Positions 26,864-35,505 of a DNA stretch of 64,000 nucleotides are shown one piece after another (position 1 is the first letter of the stretch; every line of letters begins with the position of its first letter). Origin of the DNA: Paenibacillus sp. OK003 (GTDB lineage Bacteria; Bacillota; Bacilli; Paenibacillales; Paenibacillaceae). The translations under genes and the position numbers were made by a program. The notes beneath the pieces were generated by a model, which was given only the letters and a program-made list of their open reading frames with translations, ran no database searches and was not told the DNA's origin. The stretch spans positions 248,001 to 312,000 of the forward strand of contig NZ_FOBD01000006.1 of NCBI RefSeq assembly GCF_900109515.1, given 5' to 3'.

Positions 26864-26892
26864 ATTTTACAGTTTACTAGAAACAAAGTCAA
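26864..26892 (-). promoter_or_regulatory. SigA promoter of rpsD
   Basis: On the minus strand TTGACT (26892-26887), a 17-bp spacer and TAAAAT (26869-26864) give a near-consensus promoter. Confidence 0.75.
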
Positions 26893-27042
26893 GCGTGTGA
26901 TAAAAGCAAAAAAACGTCTAAATTTGTCGATAGGTCCTTAGGCCCAAAATAATGGGACAATTTTCTGAAATATGGATGCAAAAATGCTTTAAAGAGAGTA
27001 AAATAGATTGTATCTTAACTTTAAATGATCTTGTACATTAAG

Positions 27043-27106
27043 GTTATCGCATAGAATTTGCAGGTTTGCGATAACGTCTGCAGATTAATGCATCCGAGTG
27101 GATGCA
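27043..27106. repeat. Two inverted repeats before the GGDEF gene
   Basis: GTTATCGCA (27043-27051) is the exact reverse complement of TGCGATAAC (27067-27075). A second hairpin TGCATCC-GAGT-GGATGCA follows at 27089-27106, directly before the ribosome binding site. The first overlaps a possible promoter (TTGTAC 27031, TAGAAT 27052) and could be an operator; the second could affect translation. The stretch 26893-27030 shows nothing else. Confidence 0.55.
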
Positions 27107-27131
27107 AAAACGGTGCAAAGGAGCGCCTGAC

Positions 27132-29111
27132 ATGTTAGAACATCTAAGAAGTAAACCAGCCAGCTTGAATACGCGAAGTTCGGGCGATTCCGCATCTTCT
27201 GCCGCTCCTCACGAAGCGCATGTATTCTGGATGCAAAAAATGGACATCACACCTTTTGATTTTTCATATTTGGGAAGCCTGCTGCAACAAGCATACACCG
27301 ACTGGCATTTCCAACGGCGGCCGCACTCCGACAGATCATCGATCATATACAACGTATGGAATACAGAAGGGATCTGTATGGGGCAAGGGAATGAAGGGGC
27401 TCCATTGCTCGATGTTCATTCAACTGTGATGCAATGCCTTGAATCGGGACAGGCACAGTCGTTACGTGGCACCACTGAAAATGGAGAGTACCATCTAATG
27501 GCTGAACCTCTGTTCTCCAGAACAAACAGGGATATGTTTGCTGTCTTCACTGCTGTAACCTACGAGCAAAATCGAGATGACACGTCTGAAGCCGTTGTTC
27601 GATCGGAGGCATTGCATTATCGTACCTGCTTTTACCGAAGATTTGAATACATATTTATGACGGATCTATTACATGCTCATGAACAAACGGCTCGTGAAGA
27701 GCACCGAAGGTCAATTCTGTTCCAAATCGTTCAACGGATGCATGACAAAATGGATGTGGATGCCATATTGGATGAAGTCTTTGACAGCATTGACTACTTA
27801 TATCCAACGACCCGCATGACATTGTATATGTCTCAGGATCAGAGCAGCCTCAACCCCCGCATTAAACCATTGCTTGTTCATGAGCGTGGAGAAGACATCT
27901 GTGTACAATCGTTTATGGAAGGCAAGCTCATTGTTGTTCGCTCAGATGAAGGTGAACATCGAATTTTGGAGGTTGGACTTCCTCTAAAAGGCAAACAAGG
28001 GATCTATGGTGTATTTCATATTGAGATGAAAGAGGAGTTAATGGAAGATTCCGATCTCCAACTCATTACGATGATGGCCGATACAGCAGGAACTGCCTTT
28101 GAAAATGCCAAGCTGCACGAGCAATCGAATATGTTGATCCAGGAACTTCGTCTAATCAATGATCTGACACAACGTTTGAACAAAAGCCTGCAGCTAATGG
28201 AGATCTATCAAATCTCCGAGCAGGAGTTGAAGGACATCTTTCAGGCTGAATCCTGTTGTATTCTTCAACTGAATGACAGTACGGATCATTTCGAAGTGAT
28301 GTCATCCAATGTGAATGAGTTATCTCGCAAATCTTTTCCGATGGATTATGGAATTGCTGGATTGCTGTATCAAACCGAAGAACCGCTCATTCTATCCAAT
28401 TATGCGAAATACGATAGAGTGTCATCGGTTTTCATGGATCTTACAGGCTCGATGTCCTTGATTGCTTCACCCGTAAGGGTAAATGGCGAAGTGAAGGGTG
28501 CTATTTTGCTGGGACATCCCAAAAAGCAGTATTTTTCGTACGATAATTACCGTCTGCTGCAGATGCTGTCTATTCATATTGGACTTGCTCTCTCCAATGC
28601 AACGCTTCACGCCGAGGTAAGACGTTTGGCCAACCTGGATATGCTGACAGGGCTTTTTGTGAGGCATTACCTGGATAGTGTGATCCATGAACGTCAGGCT
28701 CATGAATTCTGTGGTTCACTGGTTGTCGTGGACATTGACCAGTTTAAGCAGGTGAATGACACGTTTGGGCACCAAACGGGTGATCAGGTATTGAAGCAGG
28801 TAAGCGACATTGTAACAAGTTCCGTCCGGCCTGAGGATGTCTGTGCCAGATGGGGCGGGGAAGAGCTGGCCATCTATATGCCTCAGATTGGTGCTCGTCA
28901 GGCACTGGAGTATGCTGAAATCATTCGTACGAGAGTTGCTGAAGAGACAAGACCTTCCGTGACCGTATCCAGTGGTATTGCCGAATGGAACTGGATGGAT
29001 GAGAAGGTTAGTGTGGAATCGTTATTTTACAGGGCTGATATGGCTCTGTACGATGCGAAGAATGGCGGTCGTAACCGGATCGTCATGGAAGAACAGGAAG
29101 TTACACGTTAA
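27132..29111 (+). CDS. GAF-GGDEF diguanylate cyclase
   Basis: This 659-residue soluble protein makes cyclic di-GMP if active. The N-terminal 180 residues are not recognised, then come two GAF-like sensory regions (about 190-330 and 345-490), then a GGDEF domain from RRLANLDMLTGL to the C-terminus. The active motif reads WGGEEL, intact for catalysis, and DIDQFKQVNDTFGHQTGD is the nucleotide-binding block. No membrane segment is visible. ATG 27132 is used because AAAGGAG is 8 bp upstream; an earlier ATG lies in the hairpin. The ligand sensed is unknown. A strong terminator ends the single gene. Confidence 0.92.
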   Translation: MLEHLRSKPASLNTRSSGDSASSAAPHEAHVFWMQKMDITPFDFSYLGSLLQQAYTDWHFQRRPHSDRSSIIYNVWNTEGICMGQGNEGAPLLDVHSTVMQCLESGQAQSLRGTTENGEYHLMAEPLFSRTNRDMFAVFTAVTYEQNRDDTSEAVVRSEALHYRTCFYRRFEYIFMTDLLHAHEQTAREEHRRSILFQIVQRMHDKMDVDAILDEVFDSIDYLYPTTRMTLYMSQDQSSLNPRIKPLLVHERGEDICVQSFMEGKLIVVRSDEGEHRILEVGLPLKGKQGIYGVFHIEMKEELMEDSDLQLITMMADTAGTAFENAKLHEQSNMLIQELRLINDLTQRLNKSLQLMEIYQISEQELKDIFQAESCCILQLNDSTDHFEVMSSNVNELSRKSFPMDYGIAGLLYQTEEPLILSNYAKYDRVSSVFMDLTGSMSLIASPVRVNGEVKGAILLGHPKKQYFSYDNYRLLQMLSIHIGLALSNATLHAEVRRLANLDMLTGLFVRHYLDSVIHERQAHEFCGSLVVVDIDQFKQVNDTFGHQTGDQVLKQVSDIVTSSVRPEDVCARWGGEELAIYMPQIGARQALEYAEIIRTRVAEETRPSVTVSSGIAEWNWMDEKVSVESLFYRADMALYDAKNGGRNRIVMEEQEVTR

Positions 29112-29157
29112 GAGAGGACTATTCCGATTGCGGAGTCGTCCTCTCTTTATTTTTTTG
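29111..29157 (+). terminator. Rho-independent terminator of the GGDEF gene
   Basis: AGAGAGGAC (29111-29119) pairs with GTCCTCTCT (29138-29146), with an ACTATTCCG/CGGAGT inner stem, then TTTATTTTTTT. Confidence 0.9.
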
Positions 29158-29209
29158 AAGAGGTGATGCCAAAGGAAGGAAGTATAAGCAAATAAGGGAG
29201 GGGCAGGCT

Positions 29210-29250
29210 ATGGAGAAAGTTTGATGGAAAGGTGGAATAGAACATGTTGA
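29210..29250 (+). other. Two overlapping mini-reading frames before the lipoprotein gene
   Basis: GGGAGGGG (29196-29203) is followed 6 bp later by ATG GAG AAA GTT TGA (29210-29224). The TGA overlaps the ATG at 29224 of an 8-codon frame (MERWNRTC), whose stop at 29248 overlaps the lipoprotein start. The overlaps are real in the sequence; translation of these frames is speculative. Confidence 0.3.
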
Positions 29251-30110
29251 ACCGTCGGTATATACGTGGGCTATTGTTGATTCTGAGCATGGTTGTGTTA
29301 TGTGCTCCTGGTTGTGGATTGTTAGAGCGAGATCGAACTCCCGAGGAATTATTTTCACTGGCTTTATCCGGAATTGCAGGTAAAGAAAAGCTTAGTTTTG
29401 ATGGTGAAGCAGGATTGCGACGCGAAAGCAGCGGGCTGTTCGAAAATCAGTTTAAATTTGAGGGCAAGCTGGAGGATCATGACCGCTTGACCTTGCAAAC
29501 GAGGTTGCCTGGAGCTGTGACTGTTGCAGGAACGGGAGTGAAAGGAGTAAATGCCGCCACTGTTAACAATAATGGGCAACCGAGCGGATTCAGCGCATCT
29601 TTTGAACGCAAACAAGGACAATGGATGGCTTTAACCGCCCAACATGAGCCCCTGCGCGGATCACTGTCCCGTTTTAATCCCATCGCTCAAATGGAAAGTA
29701 TCGATCGGTTGAACAAAACGATAAAGTCCGAATACGGTTCAGGTCGACGAACGAAAATACTGCGAATTGAACTCGCGCCGAAAGATGCCAAAACCTGGGC
29801 ACTTGCGCAGCTTAACGACGAGATGGATGCAATCCGGGCAGAGTATATGCACAAGGCAGCTGCGGTTAAGGGAGGCAGTCAGGCGAAGCTGGAGAAGGAT
29901 TTGAACAAAGTGTGGGAGCAAGGTGAAACATCGATGCAAGAGATGATGAAACAGGCCGAGGTACAAACGGTGTATCATCTAACCGTGGATCGGAAAACCA
30001 GCTTGCCCTTGCGACTTTCCTCGGAAAGCCAGGTGAGCTATAAGGACATGAACAGTAAAAAGAATAAAGAAGCTCTTGTCACAGATGTAAACTTCAGGGC
30101 TTATGAGTAG
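29244..30110 (+). CDS. Putative lipoprotein, unknown function
   Basis: This 288-residue protein has a basic start (LNRRYIRG), a hydrophobic core and a lipobox-like APGC at about residues 21-24, so it is probably lipid-anchored on the outer face of the membrane. The rest is hydrophilic and mixes beta-rich segments with a helical stretch (about 185-235). The pattern recalls LolA/LppX-type bacterial lipoproteins, but I have no specific motif. GGTGG is 8 bp before ATG 29244. Its start overlaps a mini-reading frame. Confidence 0.7.
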   Translation: MLNRRYIRGLLLILSMVVLCAPGCGLLERDRTPEELFSLALSGIAGKEKLSFDGEAGLRRESSGLFENQFKFEGKLEDHDRLTLQTRLPGAVTVAGTGVKGVNAATVNNNGQPSGFSASFERKQGQWMALTAQHEPLRGSLSRFNPIAQMESIDRLNKTIKSEYGSGRRTKILRIELAPKDAKTWALAQLNDEMDAIRAEYMHKAAAVKGGSQAKLEKDLNKVWEQGETSMQEMMKQAEVQTVYHLTVDRKTSLPLRLSSESQVSYKDMNSKKNKEALVTDVNFRAYE

Positions 30111-30219
30111 ATGAGTTGCGGGACTGCCTGCTGACGGGATCGTTGTAGCGTGCTACAATAGTATCGTAATTTACCGTTGTTCAATTCAGGAATGGCGGAT
30201 GACAGGAGGAGTTTACACG

Positions 30220-31335
30220 ATGAAGGACCCAAGAATTCAGAAGCTCGCAGCCAATCTGGTGGGCTACTCTGTAGATGTACAGCCCGGTGAGAATGTGCTG
30301 GTTGAGATGATCGGCACGGAACGTGATCTGATGAATGCAATTATTGAAGAAGTAGGCAAAAAAGGCGGTAACGTCTTTGTACAGCTGACTGACAAAACAG
30401 TACAGCGTGCCATGCTCAAAAATGCGACAGAAGAAATGATGAAAACCTGGGCAGAGATCGATCTGAACCGGATGAAACAAATGGATTGTTACATTGGTAT
30501 CCGTGCAGGGGAGAATGTGAACGATCTGTCCGATGTACCGGAAGAGAAAATGAAAATGTACAATTCACTGTATTCCCATCCGGTACATAGCGAGCAACGG
30601 GTAAAACATACAAAATGGGTTGTGCTTCGTTACCCGAATGCAAGCATGGCACAGCTGGCGAATACGAGCACAGAAGCGTTTGAAGATTTCTACTTCGACG
30701 TATGTAACCTGGATTACGCTAAAATGGACAAAGCACAGGATTCACTGGCTAACCTGATGAAACGCACGGATAAAGTGCGTATTACTGGACCAGGAACAGA
30801 TCTGAGCTTCTCCATTAAAGATATCGGTGCAGAGAAATGTTCTGGTCAGAAAAATATTCCGGATGGCGAAGTGTACAGTGCCCCTGTACGTGATTCCGTG
30901 AACGGAACAATTAGTTATAACGCGCCAACGCTGTATAACGGCATTACTTTTGAGAATATCAAATTCACCTTCAAAGACGGTAAAATTGTTGAAGCAACAA
31001 GCAACGATACAGACCGCATCAATGAAATTCTGAATTCAGATGATGGCGCTCGTCATATCGGTGAATTCGCCATTGGATTCAATCCACATATCTTGCACCC
31101 AATGAAGGACATTCTGTTTGACGAGAAAATTGCAGGCAGCTTGCACTTTACGCCAGGTCAGGCATATGAAGAAACAGATAACGGTAACCGTTCCTCGATT
31201 CACTGGGATCTGGTGTTGATCCAGCGTCCAGACTACGGTGGTGGCGAAATTTACTTTGATGATGTATTGATCCGTAAAGACGGTATTTTCGTAATTCCTG
31301 AGCTGGAATGCCTCAATCCGGATCGCCTGAAGTAG
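30220..31335 (+). CDS. M29-family aminopeptidase (AmpS/thermophilic aminopeptidase type)
   Basis: This 371-residue cytosolic metallopeptidase removes N-terminal residues from peptides. It shows family M29 blocks: the N-terminal ALxLVGYSVDVQPGENVLVE-like opening, KHTKWVVLRYPN, the metal-site region NIPDGEVYSAP and FNPHILHPMKDILFDEKIAGS, then the C-terminal IHWDLVLIQ and GGGEIYFDDVLI. Two metal-binding Glu/His/Asp clusters appear intact. AGGAGG stands before ATG 30220; an ATG at 30199 would overlap that ribosome binding site. The gene is followed by the HPr-like gene after 96 bp. Confidence 0.92.
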   Translation: MKDPRIQKLAANLVGYSVDVQPGENVLVEMIGTERDLMNAIIEEVGKKGGNVFVQLTDKTVQRAMLKNATEEMMKTWAEIDLNRMKQMDCYIGIRAGENVNDLSDVPEEKMKMYNSLYSHPVHSEQRVKHTKWVVLRYPNASMAQLANTSTEAFEDFYFDVCNLDYAKMDKAQDSLANLMKRTDKVRITGPGTDLSFSIKDIGAEKCSGQKNIPDGEVYSAPVRDSVNGTISYNAPTLYNGITFENIKFTFKDGKIVEATSNDTDRINEILNSDDGARHIGEFAIGFNPHILHPMKDILFDEKIAGSLHFTPGQAYEETDNGNRSSIHWDLVLIQRPDYGGGEIYFDDVLIRKDGIFVIPELECLNPDRLK

Positions 31336-31431
31336 GAACAGTATTTTGCTGTTGCTAGGAAAGCGGATTCACGGTATCATGTAGTGGTAATTAATAGATG
31401 ATACCAAAAGTGAAAAGACGGAGGGATTCCT

Positions 31432-31677
31432 ATGTCGAGTAATAACGCGGCGGTAGTTGAAATTGCTCAAACAGCGAGCAAATTTACTTCTTCAATTGTA
31501 CTTCATTCAGAAAACAAGTATATCGATGTAAAAAGTATTCTGGGGCTGTTTACAACGCTGATCAGCACGCACAGCTATGAACTGCACGTTCATGGCCCGG
31601 ATGCAGCTGAAGCCAAAGCAGCTATGTCAGAAATATTTGCCAAACATGGACTGAATGTGAGTATCGCATCCGAGTAA
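31432..31677 (+). CDS. HPr-like protein lacking the phosphorylatable histidine
   Basis: This 81-residue protein aligns with HPr from QTASKF onward, including DVKSILGL with the regulatory serine (Ser35, equal to Ser46 of HPr). The first beta strand and the GIHARPA active-site loop are missing: the position of His15 is Asn4, and Arg17 is Ala. It cannot act as a PTS phosphocarrier by the normal route. Crh, which has Gln15 and works only through Ser46 with CcpA, is the closest known parallel, but Crh keeps the first strand. GGAGGG is well placed before the only start. Regulatory function is inferred. Confidence 0.78.
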   Translation: MSSNNAAVVEIAQTASKFTSSIVLHSENKYIDVKSILGLFTTLISTHSYELHVHGPDAAEAKAAMSEIFAKHGLNVSIASE

Positions 31678-31689
31678 TGGCACTAAGAA

Positions 31690-31724
31690 GCATCTCTGCC
31701 TATTATGGCAGAGGTGTTTTTTTT
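31690..31724 (+). terminator. Rho-independent terminator of the HPr-like gene
   Basis: GCATCTCTGCC pairs with GGCAGAGGTG across a TATTAT loop, followed by eight T. Confidence 0.9.
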
Positions 31725-31902
31725 GCATGAGATAGTTCAGGTGTATGACAAGACCTCCGTAAAATAGGGAGATTAGGCAGGAATAAGTGTCTTCAATTTG
31801 TATGGTTATTTTGGTCAGGTTCTTGTATTAGCTCCTGATTTCGTCTAATATTAGAGGTAGAACGTCTTTACGCGATTTTTGGGACATAGGGGGGAAAAAT
31901 GC

Positions 31903-32196
31903 ATGACTTCATCTGATCTGCAGGACCAGTTGCACTTGAAAGCGATCAGTCTTCTTCAAGAAGATGCAGATAAAATACAGAAGCTTATTGAAGTACAGAT
32001 GGAGAATCTGGCTACCCGCTACTGCCCTCTCTATGAGGAAGTATTGGATACACAGATGTATGGGTTCTCCAAGGAAGTCGATTTTGCTGTTCGTGCAGGG
32101 CTTCTTCCAGAAGGTGCTGGTAAGCAGCTGGTAAGCGCGCTTGAGCGGAATCTGGCGATTCTATATGAAGCTTTGAACAAGAAGAATGAGCAATAG
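31903..32196 (+). CDS. ylaN: YlaN (DUF1507) iron-homeostasis protein
   Basis: This 97-residue helical protein has the family signature LIEVQMENLATRYCPLYEEVLDTQMYG split over two helices, then SKEVDFAVRAGLL. In Bacillus and Staphylococcus YlaN is important under iron limitation and has been reported to bind Fur; that role is from knowledge of the family. ATG 31903 has a G-rich ribosome binding site ending 8 bp upstream. It is a single gene with its own terminator. Confidence 0.93.
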   Translation: MTSSDLQDQLHLKAISLLQEDADKIQKLIEVQMENLATRYCPLYEEVLDTQMYGFSKEVDFAVRAGLLPEGAGKQLVSALERNLAILYEALNKKNEQ

Positions 32197-32223
32197 CCTG
32201 CAATAGCGTGGGTCAGAATAGAA

Positions 32224-32251
32224 GGCATGCAGGTGTTTGCATGCTTTTTTT
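32224..32251 (+). terminator. Rho-independent terminator of ylaN
   Basis: GGCATGCA pairs with TGCATGCT across a short loop, followed by seven T. Confidence 0.8.
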
Positions 32252-32299
32252 GTGCGCCTGAATCGGAACAGCTCGTCTGATGTGGTTCAGGCAGAGGGA

Positions 32300-32339
32300 A
32301 AAAAGAAAAAACAGCCTGGAAATGCGATTTCCGGGCTGC
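32300..32339 (-). terminator. Rho-independent terminator of the Ca2+/H+ antiporter gene
   Basis: On the minus strand CAGCCCGGAAAT pairs with ATTTCCAGGCTG, then TTTTTTC. Confidence 0.9.
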
Positions 32340-32395
32340 CTTTTACGCGCTGTTTTTTTCTGGTTCAACATTGAGGAGGATGGAGTGCTCTTATT

Positions 32396-33466
32396 TTATA
32401 CCAGGAAGAACGATACACCCAAAATAACATACACCACCAGAAGAAGCAGCCCCTCATACCAGTTGGTCGAACCGTCCTGTGTGATCGACTTGGCGATAAA
32501 CACCGACACACCGATGGCGACCAGTTCAATCGTGGTAAACACGATATTCATCGTATTACCCATGAAATAGCTGACAAAAACGAGCACAGGAGCAACGAAG
32601 AGTGCGATTTGCAAACTGCTGCCAACTGCGATCTCCACGGCGGCACCGATTTTGTTTTTCATGGCAAGCATAATGGCTGCACTATGTTCCGCGGCGTTAC
32701 CGATAATGGCAACGAGGAACGCACCGACGAACAGTTCGCTGAGTCCAAATTGTTCAGTAAACACCTCAAGGGTGCCAACGAGCCATTCACTGACGAAGGC
32801 AACCATGACGGTTGCAAGAACAAGATAGAGAATTGATTTTTTCTTAGACCACTCGGGTGCATGTTCATGCGGCAATTCTTCATCTTCATCCACCGTGACA
32901 TCTGCGAGATAGTTCTTGTGTGTAACCATGGAGAACACCAACCACGCTATGTAGGCAAGGATCAGCAAACCTGCGACAATGAGACTGAGTGTGTTCGTAT
33001 CCTTCTGTGTGATGGAATGGGTGTTCAGGAAGACCGCTGGAATAAACAGGGCAATGATGGCTACAATCATCAGGGAGCCGTTTAGGCCGGCAAGCGATAC
33101 GTTATAATTCTGAATTTTGAACTTGAGTCCTCCGGCAAAGATACTTAGACCAAGCACCAGCAGCAGGTTACCGATAATGGAGCCTGTCAAACTGGCCTTA
33201 ACCATGTCGAACAATCCCTCTTTGACGAGGAAAATGGCGATAATCAATTCGGCAGCATTGCCGAATGTAGCATTCAAAAATCCGCCTAACCGCTGTCCGG
33301 CATAATGGGCTACATTTTCCGTGGCTTTACCTAAAAAACCGGCCACAAAAATAACCGAAATGGCTGAAATGACGAATTGCAGAATCGAATCCCATTTCAA
33401 GTAGTGGGCGAGGGCGCTGAGTGCAAAGGTGGCAATCAGCAAAATGGATGAAATTCGGTTTCTCAC
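32396..33466 (-). CDS. cax: Calcium/proton antiporter, CaCA superfamily (Cax/ChaA type)
   Basis: This 356-residue membrane protein has about eleven hydrophobic segments and two inverted alpha-repeat motifs, ATFGNAAELIIAI and AIIGNAAEHSAAIM, whose glutamates coordinate calcium. A cytoplasmic acidic and histidine-containing loop (VDEDEELPHEHAPEW) divides the halves. It should export Ca2+ in exchange for protons. GTG 33466 is chosen because GAGG lies 8 bp upstream; the alternative GTG nine bases earlier overlaps that ribosome binding site. It is monocistronic. Confidence 0.93.
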   Translation of the reverse strand: MRNRISSILLIATFALSALAHYLKWDSILQFVISAISVIFVAGFLGKATENVAHYAGQRLGGFLNATFGNAAELIIAIFLVKEGLFDMVKASLTGSIIGNLLLVLGLSIFAGGLKFKIQNYNVSLAGLNGSLMIVAIIALFIPAVFLNTHSITQKDTNTLSLIVAGLLILAYIAWLVFSMVTHKNYLADVTVDEDEELPHEHAPEWSKKKSILYLVLATVMVAFVSEWLVGTLEVFTEQFGLSELFVGAFLVAIIGNAAEHSAAIMLAMKNKIGAAVEIAVGSSLQIALFVAPVLVFVSYFMGNTMNIVFTTIELVAIGVSVFIAKSITQDGSTNWYEGLLLLVVYVILGVSFFLV

Positions 33467-33650
33467 AACAAACACCTCGGTTAACTAATTATTTTGTTTT
33501 AAACGATATGACTAAATACTTATGAGATTATTTTCATATTTCAATATAACCAAATCATGGTAGGTTGTAAACGCATCTTTTTGAGTTTCATTTGCTTTTT
33601 GGGGTCGAAAGGATTTAAAATACGAGTAACGAAGTGAAGGAGGATGTGGC

Positions 33651-34013
33651 ATGGCAGAACAACTTCAACTAGAGGGCGGAAACATCCGGATTGCCGATGA
33701 CGTAGTGGCGAAAATTGCCGGAATGGCTGCGATGGAGACACCCGGAATTGCCGCAATGTCTGGAGGATTGTCAGAGGGCTGGGCCAAGCGCCTGAGCGGT
33801 AAAAACGTACAGAAAGGCGTAGGCGTGGAGGTTGGCCAGCTGGAAGCAGCCATTGATCTGCGCATCATCGTCCTGTATGAGACACCGATTCATGAAGTTT
33901 CCCGCATGCTCCAGCAGAATGTAAGAGAAGCGGTAGAGACCATGACGGGGTTACGTGTTGTTGAAGTCAATGTAAAGGTAGAAGGCGTATCTTTCAGAGG
34001 CGACGATCTGTAA
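33651..34013 (+). CDS. Asp23/Gls24 family protein
   Basis: This 120-residue protein shows the Asp23/Gls24 (DUF322) pattern: GGNIRIADDVVAKIAGMAAMETPGIAAM in two blocks, KGVGVEV, then IVLYETPIHEVSRMLQQNVREAVE and VVEVNVKVEGV. Family members associate with the cell envelope or respond to alkaline stress, but their biochemical activity is not known. GAAGGAGG is well placed before ATG 33651. It is a single gene convergent with ftsW, with a shared terminator. Confidence 0.92.
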   Translation: MAEQLQLEGGNIRIADDVVAKIAGMAAMETPGIAAMSGGLSEGWAKRLSGKNVQKGVGVEVGQLEAAIDLRIIVLYETPIHEVSRMLQQNVREAVETMTGLRVVEVNVKVEGVSFRGDDL

Positions 34014-34110
34014 ACTTTAGCAATCCGTGATGGAAGAACAGCGTTATGATGGCTTGGTTCTTCATCTAGATAGACAGAGTGTACCGAGTATACAAAACCG
34101 AGTACACACA

Positions 34111-34150
34111 AAAAGGCTGCGCACCCCATCGGATGCACAGCCTTTTTGGT
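34111..34150. terminator. Bidirectional terminator between the Asp23 gene and ftsW
   Basis: CAAAAAGGCTG (34111-34121) pairs with CAGCCTTTTTG (34140-34150), loop about 18 bp. Confidence 0.9.
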
Positions 34151-34205
34151 GTTGCTTTTTTCTATTGAGGGGATACATGATTTGATCCGGTAGGAACAGT
34201 CCCAT

Positions 34206-35492
34206 TTACCGAATTCGGCGAATGGATTCACGTGAACGAAGTGCGGGAGAGGTACGTGATGTCTGAACCGTCACCGACTTCGTTTTCTCTTCCTTGATGA
34301 CGTCCAAATTATTGGTACGTGAGATGCTGAGCAGGATACCCATGGCCACCATCATCACAAAGAGTGAGGTACCGCCATAACTGATGAACGGAAGGGTAAC
34401 CCCTGTCACCGGAATGGTCTGGGTCACGCCCCCAATGTTGATAAATGCCTGGATTGCAATTAATCCCATAATACCAATACCGACCAGTGTCCCAAATGGA
34501 TCCGGACAGCGAAGGGAGACGATAATGCCTCGCCAGATGAAGTAGAGGTAGACCAACAGAAACAGAGCAGTTCCAACAAAGCCGAGCTCTTCTCCAATTA
34601 CGGAGAAAATAAAGTCGTTATAGGCATTTGGCAAATAATGCAGCTTCATCGTACCTTGTCCGATCCCGGAGCCGGTTATGCCTCCATCGCCGATGGCGAC
34701 AAGGGAGCGATAGAGGTTAAGACTTCCACCTGTCGTATCGGATAATGGATTCAAAAATGCCTGAATCCGGCCGATTTTATAGTTCTGCGATGCTTCCGTA
34801 GTTGTGGTGCTATCCGTAGTATCTGAAGAAGACATGGAAGAAAACAATGCGTTTGCTCCAATCGCCAATGCTGCTCCCAGCACAACCAATAAAATGGAAG
34901 CCATAATGTGTTTCATGCTGGCGCCACCTGCATAGATGACCAGACCGCAAGTAGCCACAAGAATGAAGCACGTACCAAAGTCCGGTTGCAGCATAATCAG
35001 TCCTGCAATGAACCCGACAATGACCAGCACGGGAATATATCCTGTCCTAAGATCCCTGAACCGTTCCCCTTTTTTGGTAATCAGTGCAGCGAGGTACAGA
35101 ATAATGGCAATTTTGGCGAATTCTGCAGGTTGAATACTGAAGCCGATAATTTCAATCCAGCTTCGGGCACCGTTTACCTTCTTGCCTGCAACCAATACAA
35201 TTAGTAGCAGTACCGTGGTGAGCAAGAAAAATGGTGCATAAAGTTTTTTGTATTTGTTAAATCGGATATTCATGGCAAAAAACATGCCCACTAAACCGAT
35301 AACCGCCCACATTAGTTGTTTTTTCGTGAAGTACAGGGCATCATTGTTAAAACCTTTGTTCGCAATTGCAATGCTGGAACTGGAGCTGAACACCATCACC
35401 AGTCCGAAGCCCACCAACAATAAAGTGAGGATTAGCAGTTGAAAATCCGGCGTGCCTCTCTTCGTTTTCGTTTGGGCCGTTTGTTGTTTCAT
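34206..35492 (-). CDS. ftsW: FtsW/RodA/SpoVE-family peptidoglycan glycosyltransferase
   Basis: This 428-residue SEDS protein has about ten membrane segments and polymerises glycan strands from lipid II, usually with a class B PBP. Markers include VFSSSSS after the first segment, NGARSWIEI, QPAEFAKIAIILYLA, GLIMLQPDFGT, and the family end GVTLPFISYGGTSL. The extracellular loop contains an unusual Ser/Thr-rich stretch (SSSDTTDSTTTTEAS) at about residue 222. The name ftsW rather than rodA is supported by the overall pattern and by the yugN partner, but not proven. It is 13 bp downstream of yugN. Confidence 0.9.
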   Translation of the reverse strand: MKQQTAQTKTKRGTPDFQLLILTLLLVGFGLVMVFSSSSSIAIANKGFNNDALYFTKKQLMWAVIGLVGMFFAMNIRFNKYKKLYAPFFLLTTVLLLIVLVAGKKVNGARSWIEIIGFSIQPAEFAKIAIILYLAALITKKGERFRDLRTGYIPVLVIVGFIAGLIMLQPDFGTCFILVATCGLVIYAGGASMKHIMASILLVVLGAALAIGANALFSSMSSSDTTDSTTTTEASQNYKIGRIQAFLNPLSDTTGGSLNLYRSLVAIGDGGITGSGIGQGTMKLHYLPNAYNDFIFSVIGEELGFVGTALFLLVYLYFIWRGIIVSLRCPDPFGTLVGIGIMGLIAIQAFINIGGVTQTIPVTGVTLPFISYGGTSLFVMMVAMGILLSISRTNNLDVIKEEKTKSVTVQTSRTSPALRSRESIRRIR

Positions 35493-35505
35493 GGTTCGGC
35501 CCAGC

